From assembly GCA_012798535.1 (NCBI GenBank), contig JAAZMZ010000065.1, positions 1-40,139 on the forward strand: a stretch of DNA of 40,139 nt, given 5' to 3'. Both the position numbers and the translations under genes were made by a program. Shown here piece by piece: positions 26,296 through 35,232 of the stretch (the first letter of the stretch is position 1; each line of letters opens with the position of its first letter). Source of the stretch: Leptolinea sp. (GTDB taxonomy: Bacteria > Chloroflexota > Anaerolineae > Anaerolineales > Anaerolineaceae). The notes beneath the pieces were generated by a model. It had not been told where the DNA came from. It saw only the letters and a list, made by a program, of their open reading frames with translations, and searched no databases.

Positions 26296-27698
26296 TAATA
26301 GGATCCTCTTCCGATCAGAACCACCCACACAGTTCTGACCAGGATTTGAATATCCAGCCAGATCGAATAATTCTGGATGTAATACAGATCATCTTCCGTA
26401 TGCAGGTGCATCGGCCGGTCGCTGCGCCCGCTGATTTGCCACCATCCGGTCATTCCCGGTGGAACGGCGAAGCGTTTACGCTGCCAGGGTTGATATTTAT
26501 CGACCAGATAGGGCATCTCCGGCCGCGGCCCGACCAGGCTCATTGTTCCATTCAGAACATTGATAAGTTGGGGAAATTCATCCAGACTTAACCGCCGCAG
26601 CACCCTTCCCACACGGGTTATCCGCGGATCGTCGCGGGTCTTGTGGAGGATATTCCCTGCCGCGTCTCTTTGTTCCACCTGGCTTTGCAGTTCTTCCGCG
26701 TTTTTCACCATTGTCCGGAATTTCAACATGGAAAATATCCGTCCGTTCTCTCCCACCCTTTTTTGGCAGAACAATACCGGCCAGCCGTCCTCCATCAAAA
26801 TCGCCAGTGTAATCAAAACCATCAATGGTGAGATCAATACCAGTCCGATACTGGCAAGAAAAAAATCGAACACACGCTTGATCAACCTTTGATAATCGTC
26901 GATGGCAGATGCGCGCAGGTCGAGCATGGGAATATCGGCGAAATTCTCGATCTCGGTCTTATACAGTGCCAGGTCAAAGAAACCCAGAGCCACCCATAAC
27001 CTCACCGGTTCTTTTTCCAGGGATTGGACGATCATCGCCATATCCGGATAGGCAGAATAAGGTAGAGCGATCACCACGTCACTGATCTTTTCCCGGATGA
27101 CAATCTCTTTGATCGCGGCTTTCCCTCCCAGCATGAACTGGATACCTTCCAAACCATCATCCACAAATCCAACGAAAGAGAGGTTGCCGCTACCTGACTC
27201 CTTGATCTGGGATGAAATCCGCTGCCCTAGTGCGCCGGCGCCGACAATGATCACCCGCCGGTTGTGTTCAATCACATTTTTCTGCGAGCGAAAATACAGG
27301 CGGACAAACAACCGCCAGAGGATCAACATGAAATAGGCAAAAAGGACAAATAACAGGAACAGGGCACGGGAAACCTGCCTCAGCGAGAAATACAACACGC
27401 CCGCAGAAGAAATGGACGCAATGAATACCGCCAGAGAAACTGCGCTGAATTCATCCACCACGCGCAGATATTTCTTTCCGTCATAAATCGAGAGCACTAC
27501 AAAGATCAGCAGCCAGATTGTGGGAAAAAAAACATAGAGTTGATAGGGAAAAGGGACTGTGACTATTACTTTTTCGAAGATGTCGAACTGGTTCAACAGC
27601 GGCCGCAGAAGAACAGATAAACGCAGACTAAGGACGACGGAAAATCCATCCAGGAAGATTGAAAATAAAGCAAAATTCGTAGAAAATCGTCTCAGCAT
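26295..27698 (-). CDS. Polyprenyl-phosphate sugar-1-phosphate transferase (WbaP/PssY family)
   Basis: The product is 467 aa. About four or five N-terminal membrane helices (10-132) precede a Rossmann-like CoA-binding-type domain (VIIVGAGALGQR at 149-160). The C-terminal catalytic sugar-transferase domain follows (KRVFDFF at 274-280, a re-entrant helix, DGWPVLFCQKRVG at 304-316, KFRTM at 326-330, SLDEFPQLINVL at 371-382, VGPRPE at 389-394). The enzyme starts glycan assembly by moving a sugar-1-phosphate from a nucleotide sugar to undecaprenyl phosphate. The catalytic D-E pair in SLDEFPQ is present. It lies 37 nt after the WecG/TagA gene and overlaps the ligase-like gene. The sugar is probably a hexose, not determinable here. 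Confidence 0.92.
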   Translation of the reverse strand: MLRRFSTNFALFSIFLDGFSVVLSLRLSVLLRPLLNQFDIFEKVIVTVPFPYQLYVFFPTIWLLIFVVLSIYDGKKYLRVVDEFSAVSLAVFIASISSAGVLYFSLRQVSRALFLLFVLFAYFMLILWRLFVRLYFRSQKNVIEHNRRVIIVGAGALGQRISSQIKESGSGNLSFVGFVDDGLEGIQFMLGGKAAIKEIVIREKISDVVIALPYSAYPDMAMIVQSLEKEPVRLWVALGFFDLALYKTEIENFADIPMLDLRASAIDDYQRLIKRVFDFFLASIGLVLISPLMVLITLAILMEDGWPVLFCQKRVGENGRIFSMLKFRTMVKNAEELQSQVEQRDAAGNILHKTRDDPRITRVGRVLRRLSLDEFPQLINVLNGTMSLVGPRPEMPYLVDKYQPWQRKRFAVPPGMTGWWQISGRSDRPMHLHTEDDLYYIQNYSIWLDIQILVRTVWVVLIGRGSY

Positions 27699-27735
27699 CG
27701 GATCATCAGGGAATCAAGATTCTTGTAGATACATA

Positions 27736-28557
27736 CTAATCATATACTACATTCCCCAGCCTTATCCTTCTGCCCAGGAACATGAGAAAACCTTCAGAAT
27801 CGAATGTAATCACATGAATCAATTGCAGGAAAAACGCCAGGATGAATACCAGGTTGTACCCTGTATATCGAAGCCATAATCGGATTGGATCCTGGGTCAA
27901 CCGGAACAGCCACTCAAAACCAATATTCCGGATAAAAAGCGGCGCCTGCCGGATTCTGCCGGAAAAGAAATCAAAGGTGGCACCGGAGGGAATAAAGATA
28001 CTGCCTCTGATTTTCTGCAAATGCTCGTGAATCCAGACATCCTGTTTGGGAGATCCCAATCCCACCCAGATAAAATCCGGATGGACTGAATTTATTTTTC
28101 TACAAATCTCATCATCTTCCTCGGGAGTGATCTGCCGGAACGGAGGGGAGTACATCCCGGCTATCGTGATCCCTTCAAATCTCTGGTCAAGGTACTGTTT
28201 GATCTTTTCTGGCGCTCCCGGAAATCCCCCGTATAGAAAGTACGTGTATTTCTTTTCCTTCGCTCTGGCACTGACCTGTAGTAAAAGATCGGGGGCGTAA
28301 AACCGATCCGTCTCTTTTCTGTAGAAGGCTCTTGCCCAGCGCACGAAGGGCATGCTATCGATCCCGATGATATCGGACGTATTGTACATATCCCGCAATT
28401 TTTTGTTTAGAAGCGTTGAAACACAGATATGCACATTGATCACCGAAAGGCAGTGCGACGGTGCGCTTTTATCCTTCAACCAGCGGTCAAAAAACGGGAA
28501 CATCTCTTCATAGGATAGACAATCCATATGAATCCCGAGGAAGTTCATTTTAATCAT
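27736..28557 (-). CDS. WecG/TagA/CpsF-family glycosyltransferase
   Basis: This 273-aa protein of GT26 type transfers N-acetylmannosamine(uronate) or related sugars onto a lipid-linked primer. Conserved pieces are INVH near 40-43, the catalytic-region aspartate D67 in GIDSMPFVRW, YFLYGG near 106-111 and the signature VGLGSPKQD at 165-173. The C-terminal segment is hydrophobic/aromatic and probably contacts the membrane. It probably acts right after the sugar-1-phosphate transferase encoded next to it. ATG 28557 overlaps the epimerase gene by 8 nt; an ATG at 28548 is an alternative. Stop codon TAG. Confidence 0.88.
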   Translation of the reverse strand: MIKMNFLGIHMDCLSYEEMFPFFDRWLKDKSAPSHCLSVINVHICVSTLLNKKLRDMYNTSDIIGIDSMPFVRWARAFYRKETDRFYAPDLLLQVSARAKEKKYTYFLYGGFPGAPEKIKQYLDQRFEGITIAGMYSPPFRQITPEEDDEICRKINSVHPDFIWVGLGSPKQDVWIHEHLQKIRGSIFIPSGATFDFFSGRIRQAPLFIRNIGFEWLFRLTQDPIRLWLRYTGYNLVFILAFFLQLIHVITFDSEGFLMFLGRRIRLGNVVYD

Positions 28558-29665
28558 CGAGATCGATCATCTTCCTCTGGATTTGGGATTGCGCCCATTC
28601 GTAGGTTTGCCTGATCCCATCTTCAAGACAGGTAAAAACGTTCCATCCCAGAAGATCTCTGGCTCGTGAAAAATTGCCACACCGGCCGCCATCTCCTTCC
28701 GGTTTGCTGGAATCGAAATGAACGGGGATATCCTTCCCGCTTGTTTTGACGATCAATTTTGCCAGTTCCGCCACGGTGGTTTCCTGCGCGGTTCCAATTT
28801 GGATCACATCTTTGTTCATTCCCAACAAGGCTATGCGCAGCAACGCGTCCACCACGTCTCCAACAAAGACAAAATCACGAGATTGTTTTCCACTTCCCCA
28901 GACGACAAACTCTTCCTCCGGGTAGAGAATGGCTTTGCGAATGAGACTGGGGATCACCTGTGAACGTTTTCTTGAAAGTATGGAACGCGGACCATACACG
29001 TTTTGCAGGCGCAAAATCCCAACCTCAGTGGATGTATTTTGAGCCAGCAGGTTCGCCTCATACTCACCCATCAACTTTGACCAGCCATAGGCCGATTCTG
29101 GATCGGCCGGGTAAACCTGATCTTCCACCAGAGGGCGGCCGCCTGGTTTGGTCTGCAATGATCTGGGGTAACTGCAAGCTGTACCCACATAGACTACACC
29201 GGGTGTGCGATTCTCCTGAACAGCTTTAAAGGTGTTCGTATTGATCAGTGTATTGGCGTTGTACACAAAGAGCTCATTGGAAAACACAAAATCAATTCCG
29301 GCAACGATATCCGCAAGATGGTACACGAAATCCGGCAGCGACTTTTTCATGGCCGAATTGATCGAAGCATAGTCACAGATATCAGACTGGAAGAAGTGCG
29401 TATCCAGTGGTATCCAGTATTCACCTGAACTCGATTCAAGATTGTCAATGGAACCTCGCCACAGATTGTCGACCACAGACACATCCGCGCCCAAACGCAC
29501 CAGCGCTTCCACCAGCCAAGACCCTATAAAACCAGCGCCACCGGTGACGAGGATTTTCTTCTTTCGGAACCAGCTCAAATCCAGTTTTTCGGAATTTAGT
29601 CTGTTTAGAACGGTTGAGATCAGCGGGCTTTCCATCGATAATACCTGGTTTCTGTATGCAGTCAT
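28550..29665 (-). CDS. NAD-dependent epimerase, GDP-mannose 3,5-epimerase-like
   Basis: This 371-aa protein of the extended SDR family has the NAD motif TGGAGFIGS at 41-49 and the catalytic pair Y193-K197 (YGWSK). GTACSYP at 161-167 places a cysteine (C164) where GDP-mannose 3,5-epimerases carry their catalytic cysteine (SSACIYP). Further GME-like traits are PADPESAYGWSKL and WGSGKQSRDFVFVGD. The product would be a GDP-linked sugar for the local glycan, but the substrate is inferred. About 35 residues precede the nucleotide-binding fold, so ATG 29635 is an alternative start. The gene begins 13 nt after the stop of the extended DUF115 frame. Confidence 0.82.
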   Translation of the reverse strand: MTAYRNQVLSMESPLISTVLNRLNSEKLDLSWFRKKKILVTGGAGFIGSWLVEALVRLGADVSVVDNLWRGSIDNLESSSGEYWIPLDTHFFQSDICDYASINSAMKKSLPDFVYHLADIVAGIDFVFSNELFVYNANTLINTNTFKAVQENRTPGVVYVGTACSYPRSLQTKPGGRPLVEDQVYPADPESAYGWSKLMGEYEANLLAQNTSTEVGILRLQNVYGPRSILSRKRSQVIPSLIRKAILYPEEEFVVWGSGKQSRDFVFVGDVVDALLRIALLGMNKDVIQIGTAQETTVAELAKLIVKTSGKDIPVHFDSSKPEGDGGRCGNFSRARDLLGWNVFTCLEDGIRQTYEWAQSQIQRKMIDLDD

Positions 29666-29677
29666 TAGATGTATTGG

Positions 29678-30499
29678 TCAATGAGGAAAACACGAAAGGT
29701 AGTCTACTTTTTTGAAAATCGAACACTTCCCTTCGATCGTCGCGTCATAAATCTCACGGCCGTCCGCTTCAAAGGCTTCCCGGGCCAGCCGGTATTCGAT
29801 TTCCGACCGCAGCAGATCAGGCAATTGCCATTTGTATCCTTTGGGGAAATACTATGAATGGAAATGGCTTTCGTCCTTTTCGGCCTCACGGGTTTCGGTT
29901 TTACTGGGGGTACCCTTTTCTTTATAATTGTGGTCAAGACCCACCAGATAGACTGTCTTGAAGCCCATATAGAAAGCTATTTGCAGAGTCGCAAATGTGA
30001 CAGTCGCCCCGAAGACCACCGGCGAGGTTAGGTCAGATTGGAAGGAATCCTGGATGACCAGCCTGGATTTCAGGAAGAGCAAGTCCCGGTCTGGTGTGCC
30101 AAAATACGAACGCCGGTTCCAGTTGAGGAACTTCGGTAACTTCAATGAGGCGATTTCCTGTGAGAATTGTTCAAGGATCAATTCATTGACCGCCACATAA
30201 TATGTCGGTCGAAAATCGGTGGAATCAAAACGCAGGTAAATGCGGTTCAATCCAAAGGACACTTCATTTTTCAGACAGCTCAGGTCAGTTTTCAACAGAC
30301 TCGGCCCGTTGGCCACAATAAAACATCTTTCACCGGCATGCTTATTTTTGTAAGCCCGGATATTGACTTTATTTTCCTTCGAAATTGGATCCAAAGACCA
30401 GGCGATATCGTGAGGCAATTCTTTAAGACGTGCCAGACCCGCAGAAGCCAGCCGGTTAAAAGTGATTTCTGAGAATTTGTATCTACCGATATGATCCAT
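29678..30499 (-). pseudogene. DUF115/MptE-like domain protein interrupted by an in-frame TAG
   Basis: The frame opens at ATG 30499 and runs 215 codons to TAG at 29852-29854. It then continues in the same frame for 57 more codons to TGA at 29678-29680. The first part has CFIVANGPSL (59-68) and VFGATVTFATLQIAFYMGF...YLVGLDHNY, both typical of the 6-hydroxymethylpterin-pyrophosphokinase-like DUF115 domain common in glycan clusters. The part after the TAG (YFPKGYKWQLPDL, REAFEADGREIYDAT, KKVDYLSCF) is the expected conserved C-terminus. The intact protein would be about 273 aa. It is either truncated, a recent nonsense mutant, a sequencing error or read through. It overlaps the methyltransferase gene by 17 nt. 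Confidence 0.85.
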
Positions 30500-31235
30500 T
30501 CTTACTCTTGTAGCAGAGGAAATAATTCGAAGGAAAGATCATTTCTGAAAGACCGGTCCTTTCAAACAGCTCGATCAGCCACTTCCATTTTGGATATTTA
30601 TACAACATATATTGATTTCTGACCGGGGTTGTGGCGTCAAAGACATTCCGTACCATTTCCATAAATTCCCTCTGCGTAAAACCGGCATGCGCACCCAATC
30701 GGTTTTCGAACCTACCGGATAGACGACATTTCAGGTCGATAAGATTCCACTTCACCTTCTCAGAAAATACCACATTCTGACTCGTGCCGATATACGAGAT
30801 CAGCCGGTTTTTATTGGGAAAACCGATGAAAGCTGTGCCACCGGCCTTTAGTACACGGTAGAACTCCTCGATTACGCGATGTGGATCGGTCACATGTTCA
30901 AGCACATGATAACAATAGACCAGTGAAAAAGAACCATCTGCCAGTGCCAGAAACTGTAGATTCTGTACCTGGAGACTTACGGGAATAAATGGGCCGGGTA
31001 AATAGGCAGCCATAACGTTCAGGTCTACCCCGACTGTATCCTTCTGGAATTCTTCACACACGAGAACGGCTTCTCTGCCAACCCCCGCGCCGGCAACCAA
31101 AATCCGTTCTCCGGGATTGAGTGATATTCGATCACGAATCACTCTGGCATTCACCGCGACCTGTCTCCGTAGTCTGCTTTCATTGAATTGATCGAGCGGA
31201 GAGAAACCGGTAGTCTCGTTGTATTCAGTCGTCAT
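30483..31235 (-). CDS. Class I SAM-dependent methyltransferase
   Basis: The product is 250 aa. SAM-binding motif I is ILVAGAGVGREA at 45-56, with the acidic residue D71 ending strand 2 (GVDLN). YCYHVLEHVTDPHRVIEEFYRVLKAGG is the usual Methyltransf_11 post-motif region. Located inside a glycan operon, it probably methylates a sugar or the chain terminus, but no substrate can be read. It lies 15 nt after the Wzy-like gene and overlaps the DUF115 gene by 17 nt. Its own stop is TAG (30483-30485), showing that TAG acts as a stop in this operon. Confidence 0.85.
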   Translation of the reverse strand: MTTEYNETTGFSPLDQFNESRLRRQVAVNARVIRDRISLNPGERILVAGAGVGREAVLVCEEFQKDTVGVDLNVMAAYLPGPFIPVSLQVQNLQFLALADGSFSLVYCYHVLEHVTDPHRVIEEFYRVLKAGGTAFIGFPNKNRLISYIGTSQNVVFSEKVKWNLIDLKCRLSGRFENRLGAHAGFTQREFMEMVRNVFDATTPVRNQYMLYKYPKWKWLIELFERTGLSEMIFPSNYFLCYKSKNGSYR

Positions 31236-31250
31236 GCGACGTACCTAAGG

Positions 31251-32702
31251 TCAGTTGGAAATCGGGACAATATCACAGATTTCAGTTCTTTCAATCAGGT
31301 TTTCCTGAGGCTTAACACTGACAGACAACCATATCATTAAAAAAATCAATGTTGATTCGAAGCTTTCCAGAGTCAGCACAGATTCGGTGATCCCGGCAAA
31401 GATGAAATAGATCAGGACAAAGAACATGGTTTTACCGGCAATATCATGCTCTTCTCTGGAAAGCCTGTACAGTGTGATGGTGATGGCAATGAGTACAAGA
31501 AGGATGCCTGAATAGCCCGTTTCGATCAGTGTCTGAAAAATCTGATTATGCGCTCCGGCAAATTCCGGAGCGTACGCGAATTTAAAAAGGGACGAATACC
31601 TGCTGGAAATATCAACGGCAGCCTGCCCCCTGTAACCAAGACCGGTGAAGTGGGAAAGATTAAAAGTACGGAAATAATCGAGCACCACATCCCAGATGAA
31701 TAACCGTCCCGAGATGATGGAATTGGAAAGTGGATTGGCTGTCGGCCGGCTAAAAGTATTTGAAATGGAAGTTGGAATTATTCCCAGCACAGTCATTACT
31801 GCGAAAGGGAACAGAGGAGAAACCGTTCCCGACCACCTCAGATAACGGGTAATCGCTTGATACGGAAACAGGGAAAGCAATACGACGATCAGACCGTAGA
31901 CAAGTGCCCCTCGTGAATCCGTTAAGATCATCACGAAGATACTGCTCAATAACCCGAAAAAACCTGACAAACGCAGGAACATCTTTTTCTGTGAGATGAG
32001 AAAGATTGTTGAGACAACCGCTCCCGCTCCGGCAATGATTCCAAATGAATTGATCCCCGGAGCGGTGGGAAAGACAACGCGATTGATATATATCCCAAGG
32101 CTTCGTGCCATAACCGCCGTGACCTGTTTGAAGTAAAAATCGTAATCCTGTTGAGCCCCCAGGAAATACAGAATAACATTAGCCACTATGTAGATGATTA
32201 TCGAAAGACAGATCCCTTCCCGGAGATGGTCCAATTCATGTTTGGTTCTTCGCCTGACGAAAACAGAAAGAAAGAAGAGTGCCGTGAAAAACCAGCCAAT
32301 CCAATCTCCTAGGAAGAAGAAGGACGGGAAATCCGGATTTGCAACTGATTGGCAGAAAGCATAAGAACCTAATAACAGGTAGATGACAAAGAGGAAATGT
32401 GGTCGTAACTGTTGATCCAGCTCGGAAAAAGGAATATGGATTATCTTCTTGATATTGATAATAGTAATCCAGAACAACAACAATAAAAAAACCAATCGAA
32501 AAATCAAGAATTGGATGAATGGGAGAATAACAGGCAGGCGGTATAGAAGTAGAGAGAAAACCAGAGTCAGATATTCAATCTTCGAGAATTCATCAGGGTA
32601 TGGATACTTAATTAATTGAATTTTCGCAAAGAGTATCTTGAATGGTCTTAATCTGTCATTAGAGGTTTTCACATTGCCACCGGATAAATTTAGTTTCCGC
32701 AT
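31251..32702 (-). CDS. O-antigen ligase/polymerase-like membrane protein (third, Wzy-like)
   Basis: The product is 483 aa. About 50 cytoplasmic residues precede roughly 11 membrane helices. The superfamily features are LTDSRGALVYG in the middle, a large outer loop (about 310-385) with GRLFIWDVVLDYF and GLGYRGQ, and AGAHNQIFQTLIETGYSGI near 385-403. The last segment matches the conserved H-N region of O-antigen ligases. It follows the flippase gene by 59 nt. Beside wzx, a polymerase (Wzy) role is the simplest reading. The sequence is noticeably AT-rich and dense in Leu, Ile and Phe. Confidence 0.82.
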   Translation of the reverse strand: MRKLNLSGGNVKTSNDRLRPFKILFAKIQLIKYPYPDEFSKIEYLTLVFSLLLYRLPVILPFIQFLIFRLVFLLLLFWITIINIKKIIHIPFSELDQQLRPHFLFVIYLLLGSYAFCQSVANPDFPSFFFLGDWIGWFFTALFFLSVFVRRRTKHELDHLREGICLSIIIYIVANVILYFLGAQQDYDFYFKQVTAVMARSLGIYINRVVFPTAPGINSFGIIAGAGAVVSTIFLISQKKMFLRLSGFFGLLSSIFVMILTDSRGALVYGLIVVLLSLFPYQAITRYLRWSGTVSPLFPFAVMTVLGIIPTSISNTFSRPTANPLSNSIISGRLFIWDVVLDYFRTFNLSHFTGLGYRGQAAVDISSRYSSLFKFAYAPEFAGAHNQIFQTLIETGYSGILLVLIAITITLYRLSREEHDIAGKTMFFVLIYFIFAGITESVLTLESFESTLIFLMIWLSVSVKPQENLIERTEICDIVPISN

Positions 32703-32761
32703 CAGTAAATAAAAGATACCTATAGCTTATCTTGAGTCTTGATGACGCAATCGATAAAGAA

Positions 32762-34288
32762 TCAGGCGCGTCTCCCAATTTTTTGGATAACCATCGATAT
32801 AAACATTTTATCTTCGGAATCAAATTTGAACAAAACCAGGCTGCCCAGGAATATGATCAGAATGACCAGACTTGAAAAAAGCACAGTCTGGATGGAAGGA
32901 ACCATGAGAATACGCAAAAAATACCCGGAAAGAACAGCTATTGATCCGGAAACCAGACCTTTCAAATAGCGCCGATCGTAAGGCCAGAGATCAAGTTTCC
33001 ATTTTCCCAGAGTTACAGCCAGGATGTTCATTCCCCCCACACTCAAAGCTGTGCCTGCGGCGGCACCCACCAGCCCAAATTTCGGAATCAAAATGAGGCA
33101 AAAAAGGGCGTTAAGCAAAAAGGAGCCAACGGTCAGGCGAAACCAGAGCTTTTGATTTCCTGTCATCATCAATAGTGCGCCAATCGACCCGGTCGCGCAG
33201 TTGATCACCTGCCCCAGAGATAGGATGACTAAAGCAATATACCCATTGCTATACTCCGAACCGAATACGAATGTGATGATCTCTGATGAGTACAGCAGCA
33301 AAATAATAAATGGCACAATACTCAAATAAAAGCACCACTTCGTTCCAACCCGGTAAATTTCTTCCAACCTGGCGTGTTCCCTTCCAGAAAACAGGTGGGA
33401 AAACATGGGGGTGAGAATGGCATTGAACGCCGCATAGATGATCACAAAGAGCATGGAAACCTGCGACGCTACCTGATAAATTCCATTCAGGCTGGCAGAG
33501 AGCAGTATACCGACGATCAAGCGATCAATCCAGAAGACGTAGACAGAAAATATTCCTGCCAGAGATGTGGGTATGGAATAGAGGATCACTTCTCTGGTGA
33601 CGGAATAGTCAGGTTTGACAGATGGAATAAAGACATTCCTAAACAACCGAACGACGATCAACAAACCTGCGACCAGAGAAATGCAGAACGAGACAAAATT
33701 CGAGAGTATCGCACCGGATAGCTTATTGATAAAAGTCAGTGCCACAATAACCAGAAAGACAAGACCCAGCAGAGGTTGTCCGATGTCTTCCAACAGCACA
33801 GAATATTTCATCCGCTGCGTGCTGCGGGTGATGGCTGTAATAATAGTAAACACCGAAACCAGAGGCACACTCAGAGAAAAAAGTTGGAAGACAGATAACA
33901 ACCCGGGCTTATGAAAAAAAGCCGTACTTATCAACGGAGCGCAGAGGAAAAGGATAAAACCAAAAACCACACCTGCAAGTAATGAAAGAAAAATCGAGAG
34001 AAAGAATAATCCCTTTTCCTGACGTGGGTCTTTGTTTCCTCTGTAGACAGGAAGATAGCGAATCACTCCCTGTGGAAGTCCCAGAGGACTTACAACGCTG
34101 ATTACACGGTATACAGTCCACCCGATGGCATACAAACCGTACAGACCCGCTCCAAGCACGCGCGCCAGCAAAATATCGCCAAGAAGGCTGAATACTTTAC
34201 CAAGAGCTTTCCCAATAATGGAAAGACTGGCGCCTGAAGCAAGAACACGTACATCGCGCCGGGTAGTGTCTTCCTGTTCAGAGGACAA
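32762..34288 (-). CDS. Wzx-type oligosaccharide flippase
   Basis: This 508-aa polytopic protein of the MATE/MVF (polysaccharide transporter) superfamily has about 14 membrane helices. The opening pattern (SLSIIGKALGKVFSLLGDILLARVLGAGLYGLYAIG) is typical: G-K-A-L-G, then L-A-R-x-L-G-x-x-x-Y-G-L. FWIDRLIVGILLSASLNGIYQVA in the middle is the equivalent second-half motif. It would flip the completed polyprenyl-linked repeat unit to the outer face for the Wzy-like protein encoded next. Gaps of 68 nt to rmlA and 59 nt to the Wzy-like gene keep it in the operon. Confidence 0.9.
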   Translation of the reverse strand: MSSEQEDTTRRDVRVLASGASLSIIGKALGKVFSLLGDILLARVLGAGLYGLYAIGWTVYRVISVVSPLGLPQGVIRYLPVYRGNKDPRQEKGLFFLSIFLSLLAGVVFGFILFLCAPLISTAFFHKPGLLSVFQLFSLSVPLVSVFTIITAITRSTQRMKYSVLLEDIGQPLLGLVFLVIVALTFINKLSGAILSNFVSFCISLVAGLLIVVRLFRNVFIPSVKPDYSVTREVILYSIPTSLAGIFSVYVFWIDRLIVGILLSASLNGIYQVASQVSMLFVIIYAAFNAILTPMFSHLFSGREHARLEEIYRVGTKWCFYLSIVPFIILLLYSSEIITFVFGSEYSNGYIALVILSLGQVINCATGSIGALLMMTGNQKLWFRLTVGSFLLNALFCLILIPKFGLVGAAAGTALSVGGMNILAVTLGKWKLDLWPYDRRYLKGLVSGSIAVLSGYFLRILMVPSIQTVLFSSLVILIIFLGSLVLFKFDSEDKMFISMVIQKIGRRA

Positions 34289-34356
34289 TTATGCCTCGTC
34301 TTGAAATCTGTGGATAAGTGAGGCGCTCAAAGAATGTACCATAAATGCGACGGGTT

Positions 34357-35232
34357 TTATTTCTCATCTTCCAGTAGCCTCAGAAGATACTGCCCGTACT
34401 GGTTCGCCGAGATCTTCTGCGCCTGTTTCTTCAATCCCTCCCGATTGATATATCCCATGCGGTAAGCGATCTCTTCCGGGCAGGAGATCATCCAACCCTG
34501 TCGTTCCTCCACCACTTGGACAAAATTCGCCGCCTGAAGCAGGGATTCCTGCGTTCCAGCATCCAGCCAGGCAATACCGCGACCCAGCACTTCCACCCGC
34601 AATTGACCGCGATCGAGATATTTTTGGATCAGGTCGGTGATTTCCAGCTCACCTCGTTTGGAAGGCTTCTGATTTTCCACTTCCCGGCAAACCGTTTCGT
34701 CGAAGAAGTAGATTCCCGGCACGGCAAAATTGGAACGTGGATTTTTGGGTTTCTCTTCAATGCTAATCACCCGGCCGGTGGCATCATCGAATTCCACTAC
34801 TCCGTATCGTTCGGGATCGCGCACCGGATAGGCAAAGATCACCGCGCCATCCGTATTGCGTGAAGCAGATTGCAGCTTTTCCACCAACCCCGATCCGTAG
34901 ATGATGTTATCTCCCAGGATTAAAACGACCGGTTCGCAGCCCACAAAATCCCGGCCGATAATAAAGGCATCCGCCAAACCGCGTGGGGAATCCTGTTCGG
35001 CGAAGGTGAACTTCATCCCCCACTGCGATCCATCTCCCAGAAGCCGCATAAATGCATCCAGGCTGTCAGGTGACGTGATGATTAATACCTCGCGTATTCC
35101 GGCCAGCATAAGTGTGGATAGCGGGTAATACACCATGGGTTTGTCATATACCGGAAGCAGTTGCTTACTCATTGCCAGGGTTAACGGGTAAAGGCGAGTT
35201 CCATATCCTCCGGCCAGAATGATTCCTTTCAT
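34357..35232 (-). CDS. rfbA: Glucose-1-phosphate thymidylyltransferase
   Basis: The product is 291 aa, the standard length. The enzyme joins dTTP and glucose-1-phosphate to give dTDP-glucose. The nucleotide-binding loop is [13 protein letters not shown] (6-18), followed by [17 protein letters not shown]. The ILGDNI motif binds metal and substrate, and EEKP is near 160. The N-terminal GIILAGG is as in RmlA; a longer C-terminal helical region completes the enzyme. The start overlaps the rfbB stop by 4 nt. Together they yield dTDP-4-keto-6-deoxyglucose; rmlC and rmlD are not in the window. Confidence 0.95.
   Translation of the reverse strand: MKGIILAGGYGTRLYPLTLAMSKQLLPVYDKPMVYYPLSTLMLAGIREVLIITSPDSLDAFMRLLGDGSQWGMKFTFAEQDSPRGLADAFIIGRDFVGCEPVVLILGDNIIYGSGLVEKLQSASRNTDGAVIFAYPVRDPERYGVVEFDDATGRVISIEEKPKNPRSNFAVPGIYFFDETVCREVENQKPSKRGELEITDLIQKYLDRGQLRVEVLGRGIAWLDAGTQESLLQAANFVQVVEERQGWMISCPEEIAYRMGYINREGLKKQAQKISANQYGQYLLRLLEDEK

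Noticed and set aside
29704..29937. A separate small - strand frame covering the end of the DUF115 gene, which at first suggested a frameshift.
   Set aside because: Codon-by-codon reading shows the conserved C-terminus continues in the original frame directly after the TAG. The interruption is a nonsense codon, not a frameshift.
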